64,000 nucleotides of DNA from JAQGMJ01 sp036498945 (GCA_036498945.1 DASYEQ010000107.1:1-64000); one strand, 5' to 3'; positions 26,031 to 35,487 are shown, numbered from the stretch's first letter. Numbers and translations: made by a program. Notes: generated by a model not told the origin, from the sequence alone.

Positions 26031-26129
26031 CCGCAACGCGCGATTCAAGGGAGGGCGCGGGTCAGCTACAATGGACTCGCGCCGCATGGGCGCACGTAAG
26101 TTGTCACTAAAAATTAGAGGAGACCATCC

Positions 26130-27269
26130 ATGAAAGCATGGAGAAAAGCAGCCCTGGCCATTGCATTGGGCTTGGCCGCCGGGGGAGCGCAGGCGCAGCA
26201 GACCGTCAACATTCCCGACGTCATCGAGCTTTCCGGCGCCGGCGCCGTCTCCGGCACCAACTGGAAGGACGGCGTCACCCTCGCCGTGGACGAAATCAAT
26301 GCCAAGGGCGGCATCCTCGGGCGCAAGATCGTCACCACCCATACCGACACGCAAAGCAACCCCGGCATTTCGCGCGCCCTGGTGCAGAAGGCGCTGGACA
26401 GCGATCCCTACGTGCTGCTGGGCCCGGTGTTTTCCGGCTCGGTCAAGGTCAACATGGCGCTGGCCCAGCGCGCCGAGATTCCGCAATTCACCGGCGCCGA
26501 AGCCGCCGACATCACCCAGGCGGGCAATCCCTACATCTTCCGCACCTCCTTCGGCCAGCAGATGAGCATGCCGAAGATCGCCAATTACGTGCGCGACGGC
26601 GTCAAGGCCAAGAGCGTCGCCGTGGTCTGGGTCAACAACGACTTCGGCAAAGGCGGGCGCGACTCCTTCGTCAAGGAAATGAACGCGCGCAACATCAAGG
26701 TCACGGCGGATGTTTCCACAGAATCCGGCCAGGTTGATTTCGCCGCCGACGTGGTGAAGGTGAAGAATGCCGGCGCCGACTGCATCTTCGTCTATACCAA
26801 CGAGGAAGAAAGCGCGCGCTTTTTGCGCGAAGCCAAGAAGCAGGGCGTCAAGACGCCGCTCCTGGGCGAAACCACGCTGCTCGGCCAGAAGGTGATCGAC
26901 CTCGCGGGCGATGCCGCCAATGGCGTGCGCGGCCACGTCGGCCTCTCGGTGGACGTGCCGGTGCCGGCGATCCAGGTGTTCAAGGATAAATTCCAGAAGC
27001 GCTTCGGCTACGTACCGGATCACAATGGCATCAAGGGCTACACCGCCGTCTACGCGATCAAATACGTCACCACCAAGATCGGCAGGTTCGACAGCAAGCT
27101 GTTCGCCAAGACCATGCACGGCCTCACCATCACCCCGGCGCAGGAACCGGGCATCCTGATCGAGACCACCTGGGACGAACACGGCGACATCGACCGCGTC
27201 AGCTTCCTCGCCGAAGTGGTGAACGGCAAGCAGAAGGTCGTCCAGACCCTGCCCAAGCTGGGCAAATAA
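26130..27269 (+). CDS. Branched-chain-type ABC substrate-binding protein
   Basis: A 379-residue periplasmic receptor with a signal peptide (cleavage near AQA-QQ), preceded by GAGGAG. It has the two-lobe LivJ/type I fold: INAKGGILGRKIVTTHTDTQSNP, then GNPYIFRTSFGQQMSMPKIANYV and SVAVVWVNNDFGKGGRDSFVKEM. It heads a five-gene ABC operon. The family binds amino acids, but many such receptors in Burkholderiales bind aromatic or other acids. With the adjacent AroE-like enzyme, a cyclic acid is a reasonable guess. Confidence 0.88.
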   Translation: MKAWRKAALAIALGLAAGGAQAQQTVNIPDVIELSGAGAVSGTNWKDGVTLAVDEINAKGGILGRKIVTTHTDTQSNPGISRALVQKALDSDPYVLLGPVFSGSVKVNMALAQRAEIPQFTGAEAADITQAGNPYIFRTSFGQQMSMPKIANYVRDGVKAKSVAVVWVNNDFGKGGRDSFVKEMNARNIKVTADVSTESGQVDFAADVVKVKNAGADCIFVYTNEEESARFLREAKKQGVKTPLLGETTLLGQKVIDLAGDAANGVRGHVGLSVDVPVPAIQVFKDKFQKRFGYVPDHNGIKGYTAVYAIKYVTTKIGRFDSKLFAKTMHGLTITPAQEPGILIETTWDEHGDIDRVSFLAEVVNGKQKVVQTLPKLGK

Positions 27270-27319
27270 GAGGCCGGCATGCGGGCGCCGCAAGGCGCCC
27301 GCGCCGAAAGATTCCACGC

Positions 27320-28189
27320 ATGGCCCTGCTGCAAATCCTGCTTTCGGGACTGGCCACCGGCGCGATCTACGCCCTGGTGGCGGTCGGCTTCATGCTGCTG
27401 TGGCAGACCTCGCAGACCATTAACTTCGCCCAGGGCGAATTCGTCATGCTGCCGGCGTTTTTCGTGCTGGGGGCGATGCAATTCGGTGCCTCCTTCCCGT
27501 TGGCGCTACTGATCGGCCTGCTGGTCTCCCTGGTGGTGCTTGGGGTGCTGTTCAAGCTCCTGGTGGTCGACCCGATGCTCAAGCACGGCGTGCTGCCGCT
27601 GGTGATATCCACCATCGCCCTGGCCACCTTCCTCAAGGAAAGCGTCAAGACCTACCGCGCCGAGGCCCAGCCTTTCCCGGCGATGTGGTCGAACCAGAAT
27701 TTCGAGATCGGCGGCGCCGTGATCTCGGTGCAAAACCTGGTGATCATCGCCGTCGCCGTTGCCGCCGTGGCGCTCCTGCAATGGTTCCTGGCGCGCACCC
27801 GCACCGGTCGCTGCATGCAGGCGACCGCGCAAAATCCGGCGCTGGCGCGCATCCTCGGCGTGCGCGTCGAACGGATGATCCTTTACACATTCCTGATCAA
27901 CGCCGCGCTGGCGGCATTGGCCTCCTTTCTCATCAGCCCGATCTATCTCGCCAAGTTCACCAATGGCGAGACCCTCGGCATGGCCGCCTTCATCGCGGCG
28001 ATCGTCGGCGGCTTCAACCAGGTGGGCGGCGCCATCCTCGGCGGCTTTCTCCTGGGCGTGGTCGACAACCTCGCCGCCACCTATATCTCGACGCTGTATC
28101 GCGGCGCGATCCCGCTGTTCCTCCTGATCGCCGTCATCCTGTTCCGCCCGCAGGGCCTGCTTGGCCGCGCCGAGGAGCGCTCGGTATGA
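27320..28189 (+). CDS. livH: ABC permease, LivH family
   Basis: A 289-residue membrane protein with about eight helices. The LivH signature GLATGAIYALVAVGFMLLWQTSQTINFAQGEFVMLPAF is at the N-terminus, and LARTRTGRCMQATAQNPALARILGV marks the cytoplasmic coupling region contacting the ATPases. Its stop overlaps the livM start by ATGA. It acts with the downstream LivM, LivG and LivF homologues. Confidence 0.92.
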   Translation: MALLQILLSGLATGAIYALVAVGFMLLWQTSQTINFAQGEFVMLPAFFVLGAMQFGASFPLALLIGLLVSLVVLGVLFKLLVVDPMLKHGVLPLVISTIALATFLKESVKTYRAEAQPFPAMWSNQNFEIGGAVISVQNLVIIAVAVAAVALLQWFLARTRTGRCMQATAQNPALARILGVRVERMILYTFLINAALAALASFLISPIYLAKFTNGETLGMAAFIAAIVGGFNQVGGAILGGFLLGVVDNLAATYISTLYRGAIPLFLLIAVILFRPQGLLGRAEERSV

Positions 28190-29166
28190 AGGTGTCCGCG
28201 CGCCTGGCCGCCGCGCTCCTGGCCATCGCGCTGGCCGTGCTGATCGCCGCGCCCCTCGGCCTGAAGGCGCACGGGCTCTACCTGCTCAACATGTGGGCCG
28301 TGATGACCATCGCCGCCATCGGCCTGAATCTCACGCTGGGCTACGCCGGGCAGATTTCGCTGGCGCAGGCCGCCTTCGTCGGCATCGGCGCCTACTGCAC
28401 GGCGATCCTCGCCACCAAGTACGGCTGGCCCTTCGGCGCCACCCTCGGCGTTTCCGCCGTGGTCTGCTTCGCCGTCGGCTGGCTGCTCGGCTATCCCGCG
28501 CTGCGGGTGCAGCATCACTACCTCGCCTTCGTCACGCTGGCTTTCAGCACGCTGGTCTACCTGGTGTTCCGCAACGAGGAGAAGATCACCGGCGGCACCT
28601 ACGGCATCAGCGGCATCGCGCGCCCCAGCTTTTTCGGCTGGTCGCAGGGCAGCCTGTCTTTTTACTATCTGTGCCTGCTGGTGCTCGCCGTCGTTGCCTG
28701 GCTTGCCTGGCGCCTGGTGCGCTCGCCCTGGGGGCGCGCCTTCATGGCTTTGCGTGAAAACCCCTTGCGCGCTTCTTCGCTGGGCGTCGATACGCGGCGC
28801 TATACCCTGCTGGCCTTCGCCATCGGTTCGGCCCTGGGCGGCATCGCAGGTTCGCTGTACGCGCCGCTGGTGGAGTACATCGACCCGACCCCCTTTACGC
28901 TGGGTCTGTCGTTCAACCTGCTGCTGATGGTGATCGTCGGCGGCTCCGGCTATTTCTTCGGGCCGTTTATCGGCGCCGTCGTCTCGGTGCTGCTGCCGGA
29001 GTGGCTGCGCGTCACCGACAGCATGTACCTGATCAGCTATTCGATCGCGGTGATGGTGCTGATGGCCTTCTGCCCCTCGGGCCTGCTCGGCCTGGCCGAG
29101 CGCCTGTTGGCGCCGGCGCGCCGCGAGGCGGCGGCGCCCGCCAAGGCCGAAGAGGCCGCGTCATGA
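28186..29166 (+). CDS. livM: ABC permease, LivM family
   Basis: A 326-residue permease beginning at the ATG that overlaps the livH stop. Typical LivM segments are IAAIGLNLTLGYAGQISLAQAAFVGIGAY and RSPWGRAFMALRENPLRASSLGVDTRRYTLLAFAIGSALGG, the second being the coupling loop. It has about nine membrane helices and a short Ala-rich cytoplasmic tail. Its stop overlaps the livG start (ATGA). Confidence 0.92.
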   Translation: MKVSARLAAALLAIALAVLIAAPLGLKAHGLYLLNMWAVMTIAAIGLNLTLGYAGQISLAQAAFVGIGAYCTAILATKYGWPFGATLGVSAVVCFAVGWLLGYPALRVQHHYLAFVTLAFSTLVYLVFRNEEKITGGTYGISGIARPSFFGWSQGSLSFYYLCLLVLAVVAWLAWRLVRSPWGRAFMALRENPLRASSLGVDTRRYTLLAFAIGSALGGIAGSLYAPLVEYIDPTPFTLGLSFNLLLMVIVGGSGYFFGPFIGAVVSVLLPEWLRVTDSMYLISYSIAVMVLMAFCPSGLLGLAERLLAPARREAAAPAKAEEAAS

Positions 29167-29906
29167 GCACGGTGCTGGAGGTGCGCAACCTGTCCAAGCG
29201 CTTCGGCGGCATCAGCGCGGTGGACGACGTCTCCTTCGAACTGGCCGAAGGCGAGATCCTCGGCATTATCGGCCCCAACGGCTCGGGAAAATCGACGCTG
29301 TTCAACTGCATCCTCGGGCAGCTCAAGCCGAGCGAAGGCAGCGTGCACGTCGATGGCCGCGCCGTCACCGGCATGCGCCCCTGCGACCTGAATCGCCTGG
29401 GCGTCTCGCGCACCTTCCAGTTGCTGCAGGTCTTCCCGCAGCTGTCGGTGCGTGAAAACCTGATCCTCGCCGGCCAGGAGCACCAGGGCTCGGTCTGGTC
29501 GCGCCTGGTGGGGCGCGGCGACGCCGGCTTGTCGCAGGCGGCGCAGCGCATGATCGACTTTTTCCGCTTGGGTCACGTCGCCGAGCTGAAGGCCGGGGGC
29601 TTGAGCTACGGCCAGCAAAAACTGCTGGACGCCGCCATGGCCTTCATGTCCGGCCCGCGCCTGGTGCTGCTGGACGAACCGGCGGGCGGCGTCAACCTCA
29701 CCATGCTGGCCGACTTGCGCGAGCGCCTCACGGCGATCAACCGCGAGCAGAAGGCGACGTTCGTGGTGATCGAGCACAACATGGAATTCGTCATGGCCCT
29801 GTGCACCCGCATCCTGGTGCTGGCCGAAGGGCGCATCATCGCCGCCGGCACGCCGGAAGAAGTGCGCAGCAACCCGCAGGTGATCGAAGCCTACCTGGGC
29901 AACTGA
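29163..29906 (+). CDS. livG: ABC ATPase, LivG family
   Basis: A 247-residue nucleotide-binding subunit. Walker A is GPNGSGKS (about residue 38), the signature motif is the divergent LSYGQQ, and Walker B is LVLLDEPAGGVN followed by the switch His in VIEHNM. The AGGVN sequence after Walker B is characteristic of LivG. It pairs with LivF to power the transporter. Confidence 0.93.
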   Translation: MSTVLEVRNLSKRFGGISAVDDVSFELAEGEILGIIGPNGSGKSTLFNCILGQLKPSEGSVHVDGRAVTGMRPCDLNRLGVSRTFQLLQVFPQLSVRENLILAGQEHQGSVWSRLVGRGDAGLSQAAQRMIDFFRLGHVAELKAGGLSYGQQKLLDAAMAFMSGPRLVLLDEPAGGVNLTMLADLRERLTAINREQKATFVVIEHNMEFVMALCTRILVLAEGRIIAAGTPEEVRSNPQVIEAYLGN

Positions 29907-29908
29907 CG

Positions 29909-30646
29909 ATGGCGACCGAAACCCTGCTCGAACTGCAAGACGTGGCGGCCGGCTACGGCAAGATGATGGTGCTCAAGGGCGCCAGCTTCAAGGTGGCGCG
30001 CGGCGCGATCACCACCATCATCGGCCCGAACGGCGCCGGCAAGTCCACCGTGTTCAAGGCGGTGTTCGGCCTGATCAAGGTGCAAGGCGGGAAGATTCTT
30101 TTCAACGGCGGCGACATCACCGGGTGGCGGCAGCGAACCTTGCTCGAAGCCGGCATCTGCTACGTGCCGCAGGGGCGCAACATTTTCCCCGAGCTCTCGG
30201 TACGCCACAACCTGGAGCTGGGCGGCGTGGCCGCCGGGCACGACATCGACCTTCCCGCGCGCATCGAGTCGCTGATGCAGCGCTTTCCCATGTTGCGCCA
30301 GAAAGCCGACGCGCAGGCGTCCACGCTTTCCGGCGGCCAGCAAAAGCTGCTGGAAATCGCGCGCGGCCTGCTGCTCGATCCCAAGCTGGTGCTGATCGAC
30401 GAACCCTCGATCGGCCTGTCGCCGCTGATGGTGCAGGAGACCTTCGGCATTCTCAAGGACCTGCGCGACAAAGGGGTCACCATTTTGATGGTGGAGCAGA
30501 ACGCACGCAGCGCCCTGCAGATGTCCGACTACGGCATCGTGCTGGAGACCGGCGAGACGCGCATCGAAGACACCGCGGCGAACATCCTCGCCGACCCGCG
30601 CATCGGCCAACTCTTCCTGGGCGGCGGCCTGGCGCCGAAGGCTTAA
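29909..30646 (+). CDS. livF: ABC ATPase, LivF family
   Basis: A 245-residue nucleotide-binding subunit with Walker A GPNGAGKS, Q-loop region ICYVPQGRNIFPELSVRHNLELGG, signature LSGGQQ, and Walker B LVLIDEPSIGLSP, the last being typical of LivF. It starts two bases after livG. The operon ends here: the stop codon lies inside a perfect 11-base inverted repeat shared with the converging kinase gene. Confidence 0.93.
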   Translation: MATETLLELQDVAAGYGKMMVLKGASFKVARGAITTIIGPNGAGKSTVFKAVFGLIKVQGGKILFNGGDITGWRQRTLLEAGICYVPQGRNIFPELSVRHNLELGGVAAGHDIDLPARIESLMQRFPMLRQKADAQASTLSGGQQKLLEIARGLLLDPKLVLIDEPSIGLSPLMVQETFGILKDLRDKGVTILMVEQNARSALQMSDYGIVLETGETRIEDTAANILADPRIGQLFLGGGLAPKA

Positions 30647-30660
30647 CGCTTAAGCCTTCG
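30636..30660. terminator. Perfect 11-base inverted repeat containing both convergent stop codons
   Basis: CGAAGGCTTAA (30636-30646) and TTAAGCCTTCG (30650-30660) flank a CGC loop. The left arm ends with the livF stop and the right arm, read on the minus strand, ends with the kinase stop, so both proteins finish with Lys-Ala encoded by the palindrome. No long U-run follows. It probably acts as a shared terminator or a 3'-end stabiliser. Confidence 0.65.
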
Positions 30661-32323
30661 CCTCGCCCAGTGCGAAGCGGAATTCCGCGCCGCGCCCGGG
30701 CTCGCCCAAGGCCCAGATGTGGCCGCCGTGGCGCTCGACAATGCGCCGCACGATGGCCAGATTCACTCCGGTGCCGTCGAACTCGACAGTGTGATGCAGG
30801 CGGCTGAACACGCCGAACAGCTTGGCGGCATGCGCCATGTCGAAGCCGGCGCCGTTGTCGCGCACGAAATACGCGCCGTCCTCGTAGCCGATGTCGATGC
30901 GCGGCCAGTCGGCGCGTGCGCTGTACTTCAGCGCGTTGGCGATCAGGCTTTTCCATACCTTGCGCAACAGCGCCGGGTCGCCGTGGCGGTCCGGCATCGG
31001 GCCGACGTGGATGTTGGCGCGCGAATCCGGCGGCACCGCCTCGCGCAACACTGACTGCACCAGCGCGCCGACATCGACGCGGCGGATGTTGAGCGTCACC
31101 TGCGACTGGCGCGAAAAGTCCAGCAGCCCGTCGATCAGGCGCGCCATGCGCCTGGCGTTGTCGCGCACGCGCTCGAGGAAATGCAGGTCGGCCTGCGGAT
31201 GGCTCGCCGCCATCTCTTCCATCTGCAGCGCGGCAAAGCTGTCGACCGCGCGCAGCGGGGCGCGCAGGTCGTGCGAGATGGTATAGGTGAAGGAGGCGAG
31301 CTCCTGGTTGGCGCTCTCCAGGTCCTCGATGCGCTGCGAGCGCTCTTCGTCCCAGCGCGCCTGGCGCCGCGCCGACCAGGCGTAGATCGCCGTGCCGCCG
31401 GCGAACATGGTCAGCAGCAGCACATAGTTGAGCCAGACGTCGGCCCACCACGCGGCCAGCAGGTTGCGGCGCGGGTCGTACATGTAGAAGGTCAGCGGAT
31501 AGTGGGCCAGGCGGCGGAACACCAGGCTGGAGCCCGGGCCTTCGCCGCCGCCATTGCCGTCGCCGCGAAGCGCGCCGGCGGCCGGGTAGTTGTGCTCGGC
31601 CAGGTAGTGCGGCAGTGGGCCCGGAATCGGGCGCGAATACAGTGTTTGCGCATTCTGCCCCTCGGCCACCGGATGGCGCGCCACCAGGAAGCCATCGTCG
31701 CGCACCAGCGCCAGCGAGGCGTTGGCGGGAACCGGCGCGTCCTTCCAGAAGCCGAGCGTGCGCGACAGCCGCAGGCCGACGCCGATGACATAGGTGAGGC
31801 GACCCTGGCGGTCGCGCAAGCCGTAGCGCAAGGGCGTGATCCAGGTGCGCGACAGCGTGCCATAGAAGGAACGGCTGATGATAAAGGGGTCGCCTTGCTC
31901 CAGGCGCATGCGCGCTTCGATGAAGGAGGCATTTTCCGCCGGGTTGGGCGGGGCGGTTTCAGACGTCACCGTGGTGGCAGCCACGACTTGGCCGTCGGGC
32001 CGCGCCAGGATCACGATCTGCAGATCCGGATTGGCGCGCTGGAAGTTTTTCAGCAAGGCGGCGGCGCGGCGCTCGTCGGGCGCCGCCATCAACTGGCGGC
32101 CGAGTGCGCCCAAGTCGCGTTCCAGCCCGAGAAAGTAGGCATCCAGCGCCTGGGCGCCAATTTCCACCAGACCCTGCTGCGCGCGCAACTGGTCCTGCTG
32201 CTCGCGTTGCCAGGAGAGGCAGGAAAAGACGACCGTCACCACGACGAGCAACAGGCTCGCCATGCCCACCGCGGCATGACGCACGGACGGGGCGGTCAAC
32301 AGGCATTTGTGTCGTTGCAACAT
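30650..32323 (-). CDS. Membrane sensor histidine kinase with periplasmic dCache-like domain
   Basis: A protein of about 557 residues from ATG 32323 (an upstream in-frame start at 32383 is also possible). A first helix (HAAVGMASLLLVVVTVVFSCL) precedes a periplasmic sensor domain of about 250 residues, then a second helix (LNYVLLLTMFAGGTAIYAW). The H-box is TISHDLRAPLRAVDSFAALQ, the N-box LIANALKYS and the G1 box VRDNGAGFDM. These match phytochrome/FixL-like kinases. The G2 box reads GTGVNLAIV, where GTGVGLA is usual. No response regulator is adjacent. Confidence 0.87.
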   Translation of the reverse strand: MLQRHKCLLTAPSVRHAAVGMASLLLVVVTVVFSCLSWQREQQDQLRAQQGLVEIGAQALDAYFLGLERDLGALGRQLMAAPDERRAAALLKNFQRANPDLQIVILARPDGQVVAATTVTSETAPPNPAENASFIEARMRLEQGDPFIISRSFYGTLSRTWITPLRYGLRDRQGRLTYVIGVGLRLSRTLGFWKDAPVPANASLALVRDDGFLVARHPVAEGQNAQTLYSRPIPGPLPHYLAEHNYPAAGALRGDGNGGGEGPGSSLVFRRLAHYPLTFYMYDPRRNLLAAWWADVWLNYVLLLTMFAGGTAIYAWSARRQARWDEERSQRIEDLESANQELASFTYTISHDLRAPLRAVDSFAALQMEEMAASHPQADLHFLERVRDNARRMARLIDGLLDFSRQSQVTLNIRRVDVGALVQSVLREAVPPDSRANIHVGPMPDRHGDPALLRKVWKSLIANALKYSARADWPRIDIGYEDGAYFVRDNGAGFDMAHAAKLFGVFSRLHHTVEFDGTGVNLAIVRRIVERHGGHIWALGEPGRGAEFRFALGEAKA

Positions 32324-32833
32324 GACCGCGAAAAGAAAAGAACGGGCGCCTTGCGCAGCCCGGGCTGGCCCGCATTGGGCCATGGCCTTACAGAGAACCC
32401 TTATTGTTACTTACAACCCTTATTGCTTAATGGCTATATCGGGCTTTTGCTTTGTTTATCCAGGCGTTTTAACAAAAGTAACAAATTGGCGGTATTGTTG
32501 ACTGCATCGGATGCGCCACCAAAGGTGAAAAAGCGCGCCTATTTGCCGATTGGCCTCTTGATGTTGCGCGATCCGGCCAAACTTCCTGGCGATTGGTCCG
32601 TCAAACCAGGCTGACTTACCCGGCCGCGGCTGGTTATCCCCTGCAAGGTTTACCGTTTTTTCCGGTAAAACCGACCGGGAATGGGGCCGATTTTCAACAA
32701 CAAACTGCGGAATGCTCTAGGATAAGTGGTGGTTTCCTGCCTCGGGGCGCGTTGCTGCAATACGGGCAAACGTGTATAGCCGATAGGCACCCCGCTTGCT
32801 TATGCTTGACCCTGCATCTTCGCCGACAGGAGC
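32324..32833. promoter_or_regulatory. Divergent region with 11-base direct repeats and a T-rich hairpin
   Basis: No gene is supported in this 510-base region, which is AT-richer than average. AACCCTTATTG occurs exactly at 32396-32406 and 32415-32425 (period 19), close to the kinase start. Further right, GGTTTACCG and CGGTAAAACC (32647-32672) can form a stem with one bulge and a T-rich loop upstream of egtB. Confidence 0.5.
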
Positions 32834-34117
32834 ATGATGGATCCCGAACGCAAGCAGACCCAGGCAGCGGACCCGGCCGGGCTCCCGCGGTTTTTCGCGG
32901 ATTGCCGGCGCCAAAGCGTCTGCCTGGTCGAAGGCTTGAGCGATGCCGACGCCACGGTACAGTCGATGGACGACGCCAGCCCGGCTAAATGGCATCTGGC
33001 GCATACCACCTGGTTCTTCGAGGAATTCGTGCTGGGGCCGCATGCGCCCGGTTACCGCGTGCGCGACGAGCGCTTTCGCTATCTGTTCAATTCGTATTAC
33101 GAGGCCGTCGGCCCGCGCCACCCGCGCCCGCGCCGCGGCATGCTGACGCGGCCGAGCCTGGCCGAGGTGCTGGCATATCGCGAGCACGTCGATGCGGCGC
33201 TGTCGGCTGCACTGGAAAAGGGGCTGCCGCCGGCCGCCGCGCAACTGGTGGAACTGGGCGTGCATCACGAGCAGCAGCACCAGGAGCTCTTGCTCACCGA
33301 TCTCTTGCACCTGCTGGCGCAAAATCCTCTCAAGCCGGCTTACCGGCCGGTGCAGCATGCGGCGTCCCTGTCCGCTGTGCAGCAGCCGGGCTGGGTCGCA
33401 AGCGACGGCGGCATTGTCGGGATCGGCCATCCCGGCGACAGTTTCAATTTCGATTGCGAGACCCCACGCCATCGCGCGCTGTTGCAGCCGCATGCGCTTT
33501 CCACCCATCTGGTGACCAATCGCGAGTGGGAGGAATTCATCCGTGACGGCGGCTACCGTGAGGCACGCCTGTGGCTTTCCGACGGCTGGCGCACGGTGCA
33601 GGCCGAGCAGTGGAGCGCGCCGCTGTACTGGGAAAATCGCGACGGCGCGTGGATGCAGATGACGCTGGCCGGCGAATTGCCGCTGCTGCCGGAAGCGCCG
33701 GTGTGCCATGTCTCGTTTTTCGAAGCCGACGCCTACGCGCACTGGGCCGGCAAGCGCCTGCCCACCGAGTTCGAGTGGGAAGCCGCGGCGGCACGCCAGG
33801 AAGTGGCGGGCAATTTCGCCGACTCCGGCCGCTATCGCCCGCAGGCCGCGGGGGAGGACGCGCAGGCGCCCCTCAAGCAGTTGTACGGCGACGTATGGGA
33901 ATGGACCGCCAGCCCCTATGTCGCCTATCCCGGGTTTCGCACCGCCCAAGGCGCGGTGGGCGAATACAACGGCAAGTTCATGAACGGCCAATTCGTGCTG
34001 CGCGGCGGTTCCTGCGCCACCCCGGCCGGGCATGCGCGCGCCACTTATCGCAATTTCTTTTACCCGCACCATCGCTGGCAGTTCATGGGCCTGCGACTTG
34101 CGGAGGACCGTAAATGA
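32834..34117 (+). CDS. egtB: Ergothioneine biosynthesis iron sulfoxide synthase EgtB
   Basis: A 427-residue enzyme with an N-terminal DinB-like iron-binding domain and a C-terminal formylglycine-generating-type fold. The iron motif is HHEQQHQE with His at 144, 145 and 149. The C-terminal domain shows PTEFEWEAAAA, WEWTASPYVAYPGF and VLRGGSCATP. EgtB joins hercynine with a thiol donor using O2. It overlaps egtD (ATGA), which makes hercynine, so the two form a minimal ergothioneine pathway. No egtC or egtE homologue is nearby, which is common outside actinobacteria. Confidence 0.92.
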   Translation: MMDPERKQTQAADPAGLPRFFADCRRQSVCLVEGLSDADATVQSMDDASPAKWHLAHTTWFFEEFVLGPHAPGYRVRDERFRYLFNSYYEAVGPRHPRPRRGMLTRPSLAEVLAYREHVDAALSAALEKGLPPAAAQLVELGVHHEQQHQELLLTDLLHLLAQNPLKPAYRPVQHAASLSAVQQPGWVASDGGIVGIGHPGDSFNFDCETPRHRALLQPHALSTHLVTNREWEEFIRDGGYREARLWLSDGWRTVQAEQWSAPLYWENRDGAWMQMTLAGELPLLPEAPVCHVSFFEADAYAHWAGKRLPTEFEWEAAAARQEVAGNFADSGRYRPQAAGEDAQAPLKQLYGDVWEWTASPYVAYPGFRTAQGAVGEYNGKFMNGQFVLRGGSCATPAGHARATYRNFFYPHHRWQFMGLRLAEDRK

Positions 34118-35133
34118 CCAAACAGCAACCCATGCTCGCCCGCAACGCCGGGCAATCCAGCGCGGCCGAGGCCGGCCGTGCCGATCCGCGCTTTGGCATC
34201 GACGTGGTGCAAGGCCTGTCGCGCCCGCAAAAGACGCTTCCTTGCGCGTGGCTCTATGACCTGCGCGGCTCCGAGCTGTTTGTCGAGATCACCGGCCTGG
34301 AGGAGTATTACCCGACGCGCAGCGAAATCGCGACGCTCAAGCGCAGCGCCGGCGAGATCGCCGCGCAGATCGGCCCGAATGCCACGGTGGTCGAATTCGG
34401 CAGCGGTTCCAGTCACAAGACGCCGTTGCTGCTGGGCGCGCTCGAATCGCCCGAAATGTATGTGCCGCTGGATATTTCCGCGGAATTCCTGTTCGAATCC
34501 ATCAAGCCCTTGCAGGCGCAGTTTCCCAACGTGCGCTTCGAGCCCGTGGTGGCAGACTTCAGCAAGGCCGACGACATGCGCCAGTTGCGCAAGCTGTTGC
34601 CGGCCGCGGGCCGCAAGGTCGGCTTTTTCCCCGGCTCGACCATCGGCAACTTCACCCCGCCGGAGGCGACGCTGTTCCTGCGCCAGGCCGCCGATGCGCT
34701 CGGCCCCGGCGCCCTCATGCTGATCGGTGTGGATTCCACCACCGACCCGGCCGTGCTGGTGCCCGCCTATGACGACGCGCGCAAGGTCACCGCGGCCTTC
34801 AACCTCAACCTGCTGGTGCGCATCAACCGTGAGTTGCGCGGCAGTTTCCGCCTTGGCGATTTCCGCCACGAGGCGCGCTTCAACGCCGAGCAAAGCCGCA
34901 TCGAGATGCACCTGGTCAGCCGCATCGACCAGGACGTGTGGGCGCACGGCAAGCGTTTCCAATTCAAGGCGGGCGAAACCATCCACACCGAGAATTCCTA
35001 CAAGTACAGCGAGCAGAAATTCGCGCAGCTGTGCGCCGCCGCCGGCTGGCAGGAAATAGGCAAGTGGATGGAAGCGGGCGGCGAGCGCGGCAATTTCGGC
35101 GTGCACCTGCTGCGCAACGGCCCGGCCGCCTGA
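34114..35133 (+). CDS. egtD: Histidine N-alpha-methyltransferase EgtD
   Basis: A 339-residue SAM-dependent methyltransferase that trimethylates L-histidine to hercynine. Family motifs are LPCAWLYDLRGSELFVEITGLEEYYPTRSE near the start, the SAM loop VVEFGSGSSHKTPLLL, and FFPGSTIGNFTPPEA. The gene overlaps egtB and lies 21 bases before a DUF427 gene. The length and motifs are typical. Confidence 0.93.
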   Translation: MTKQQPMLARNAGQSSAAEAGRADPRFGIDVVQGLSRPQKTLPCAWLYDLRGSELFVEITGLEEYYPTRSEIATLKRSAGEIAAQIGPNATVVEFGSGSSHKTPLLLGALESPEMYVPLDISAEFLFESIKPLQAQFPNVRFEPVVADFSKADDMRQLRKLLPAAGRKVGFFPGSTIGNFTPPEATLFLRQAADALGPGALMLIGVDSTTDPAVLVPAYDDARKVTAAFNLNLLVRINRELRGSFRLGDFRHEARFNAEQSRIEMHLVSRIDQDVWAHGKRFQFKAGETIHTENSYKYSEQKFAQLCAAAGWQEIGKWMEAGGERGNFGVHLLRNGPAA

Positions 35134-35154
35134 TATTTTCCGAGGAGCAATGCC

Positions 35155-35445
35155 ATGCCCAGAGCCCTGTGGAACGGTGCGGTGATCGCCGAGGCGCCTG
35201 CCGAAGCGACGCATAAGGTGGAGGGAAACATCTACTTCCCGCCCTCCGCCATCAACAAGGCCTACCTGAGGCCCAGCGACTACCACACCGTGTGCCCGTG
35301 GAAGGGCACGGCGAGCTATTACACGGTGGAAGTGAACGGCGAGAAGAACCAGAACGCCGCCTGGTATTATCCGGCGCCTTCCGATGCGGCCAAGCAGATC
35401 AAGGACCACGTCGCCTTCTGGAAAGGCGTGCAGGTCGAGGCCTGA
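35155..35445 (+). CDS. DUF427 protein
   Basis: A 96-residue protein with the DUF427 motifs IYFPPSAINKAYLRPSDYHTVCPWKGTASYYTVEV and WYYPAPSDAAKQIKDHVAFWKGV. An AGGAG sequence precedes the ATG. The family has a compact beta fold with conserved Cys, Trp and Lys and no assigned reaction. Its place at the end of the egtBD unit suggests shared expression, but a role in ergothioneine metabolism is inference. Confidence 0.88.
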   Translation: MPRALWNGAVIAEAPAEATHKVEGNIYFPPSAINKAYLRPSDYHTVCPWKGTASYYTVEVNGEKNQNAAWYYPAPSDAAKQIKDHVAFWKGVQVEA

Positions 35446-35459
35446 TCGCTCCCGTCAGA

Positions 35460-35487
35460 CGCCGCCGGACAGATTTTCCCGGCGGCG
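35460..35487 (+). terminator. Terminator hairpin after the egt operon
   Basis: CGCCGCCGG (35460-35468) pairs with CCGGCGGCG (35479-35487) around a T-rich 10-base loop, 14 bases after the DUF427 stop. The stem is perfect but no U-run follows. Confidence 0.6.

Noticed and set aside
25155..27317. 720-codon open frame on the minus strand across aroE and the ABC receptor gene
   Set aside because: It is an antisense shadow of two well-recognised genes with His/Asp/Val-rich composition and no domain.
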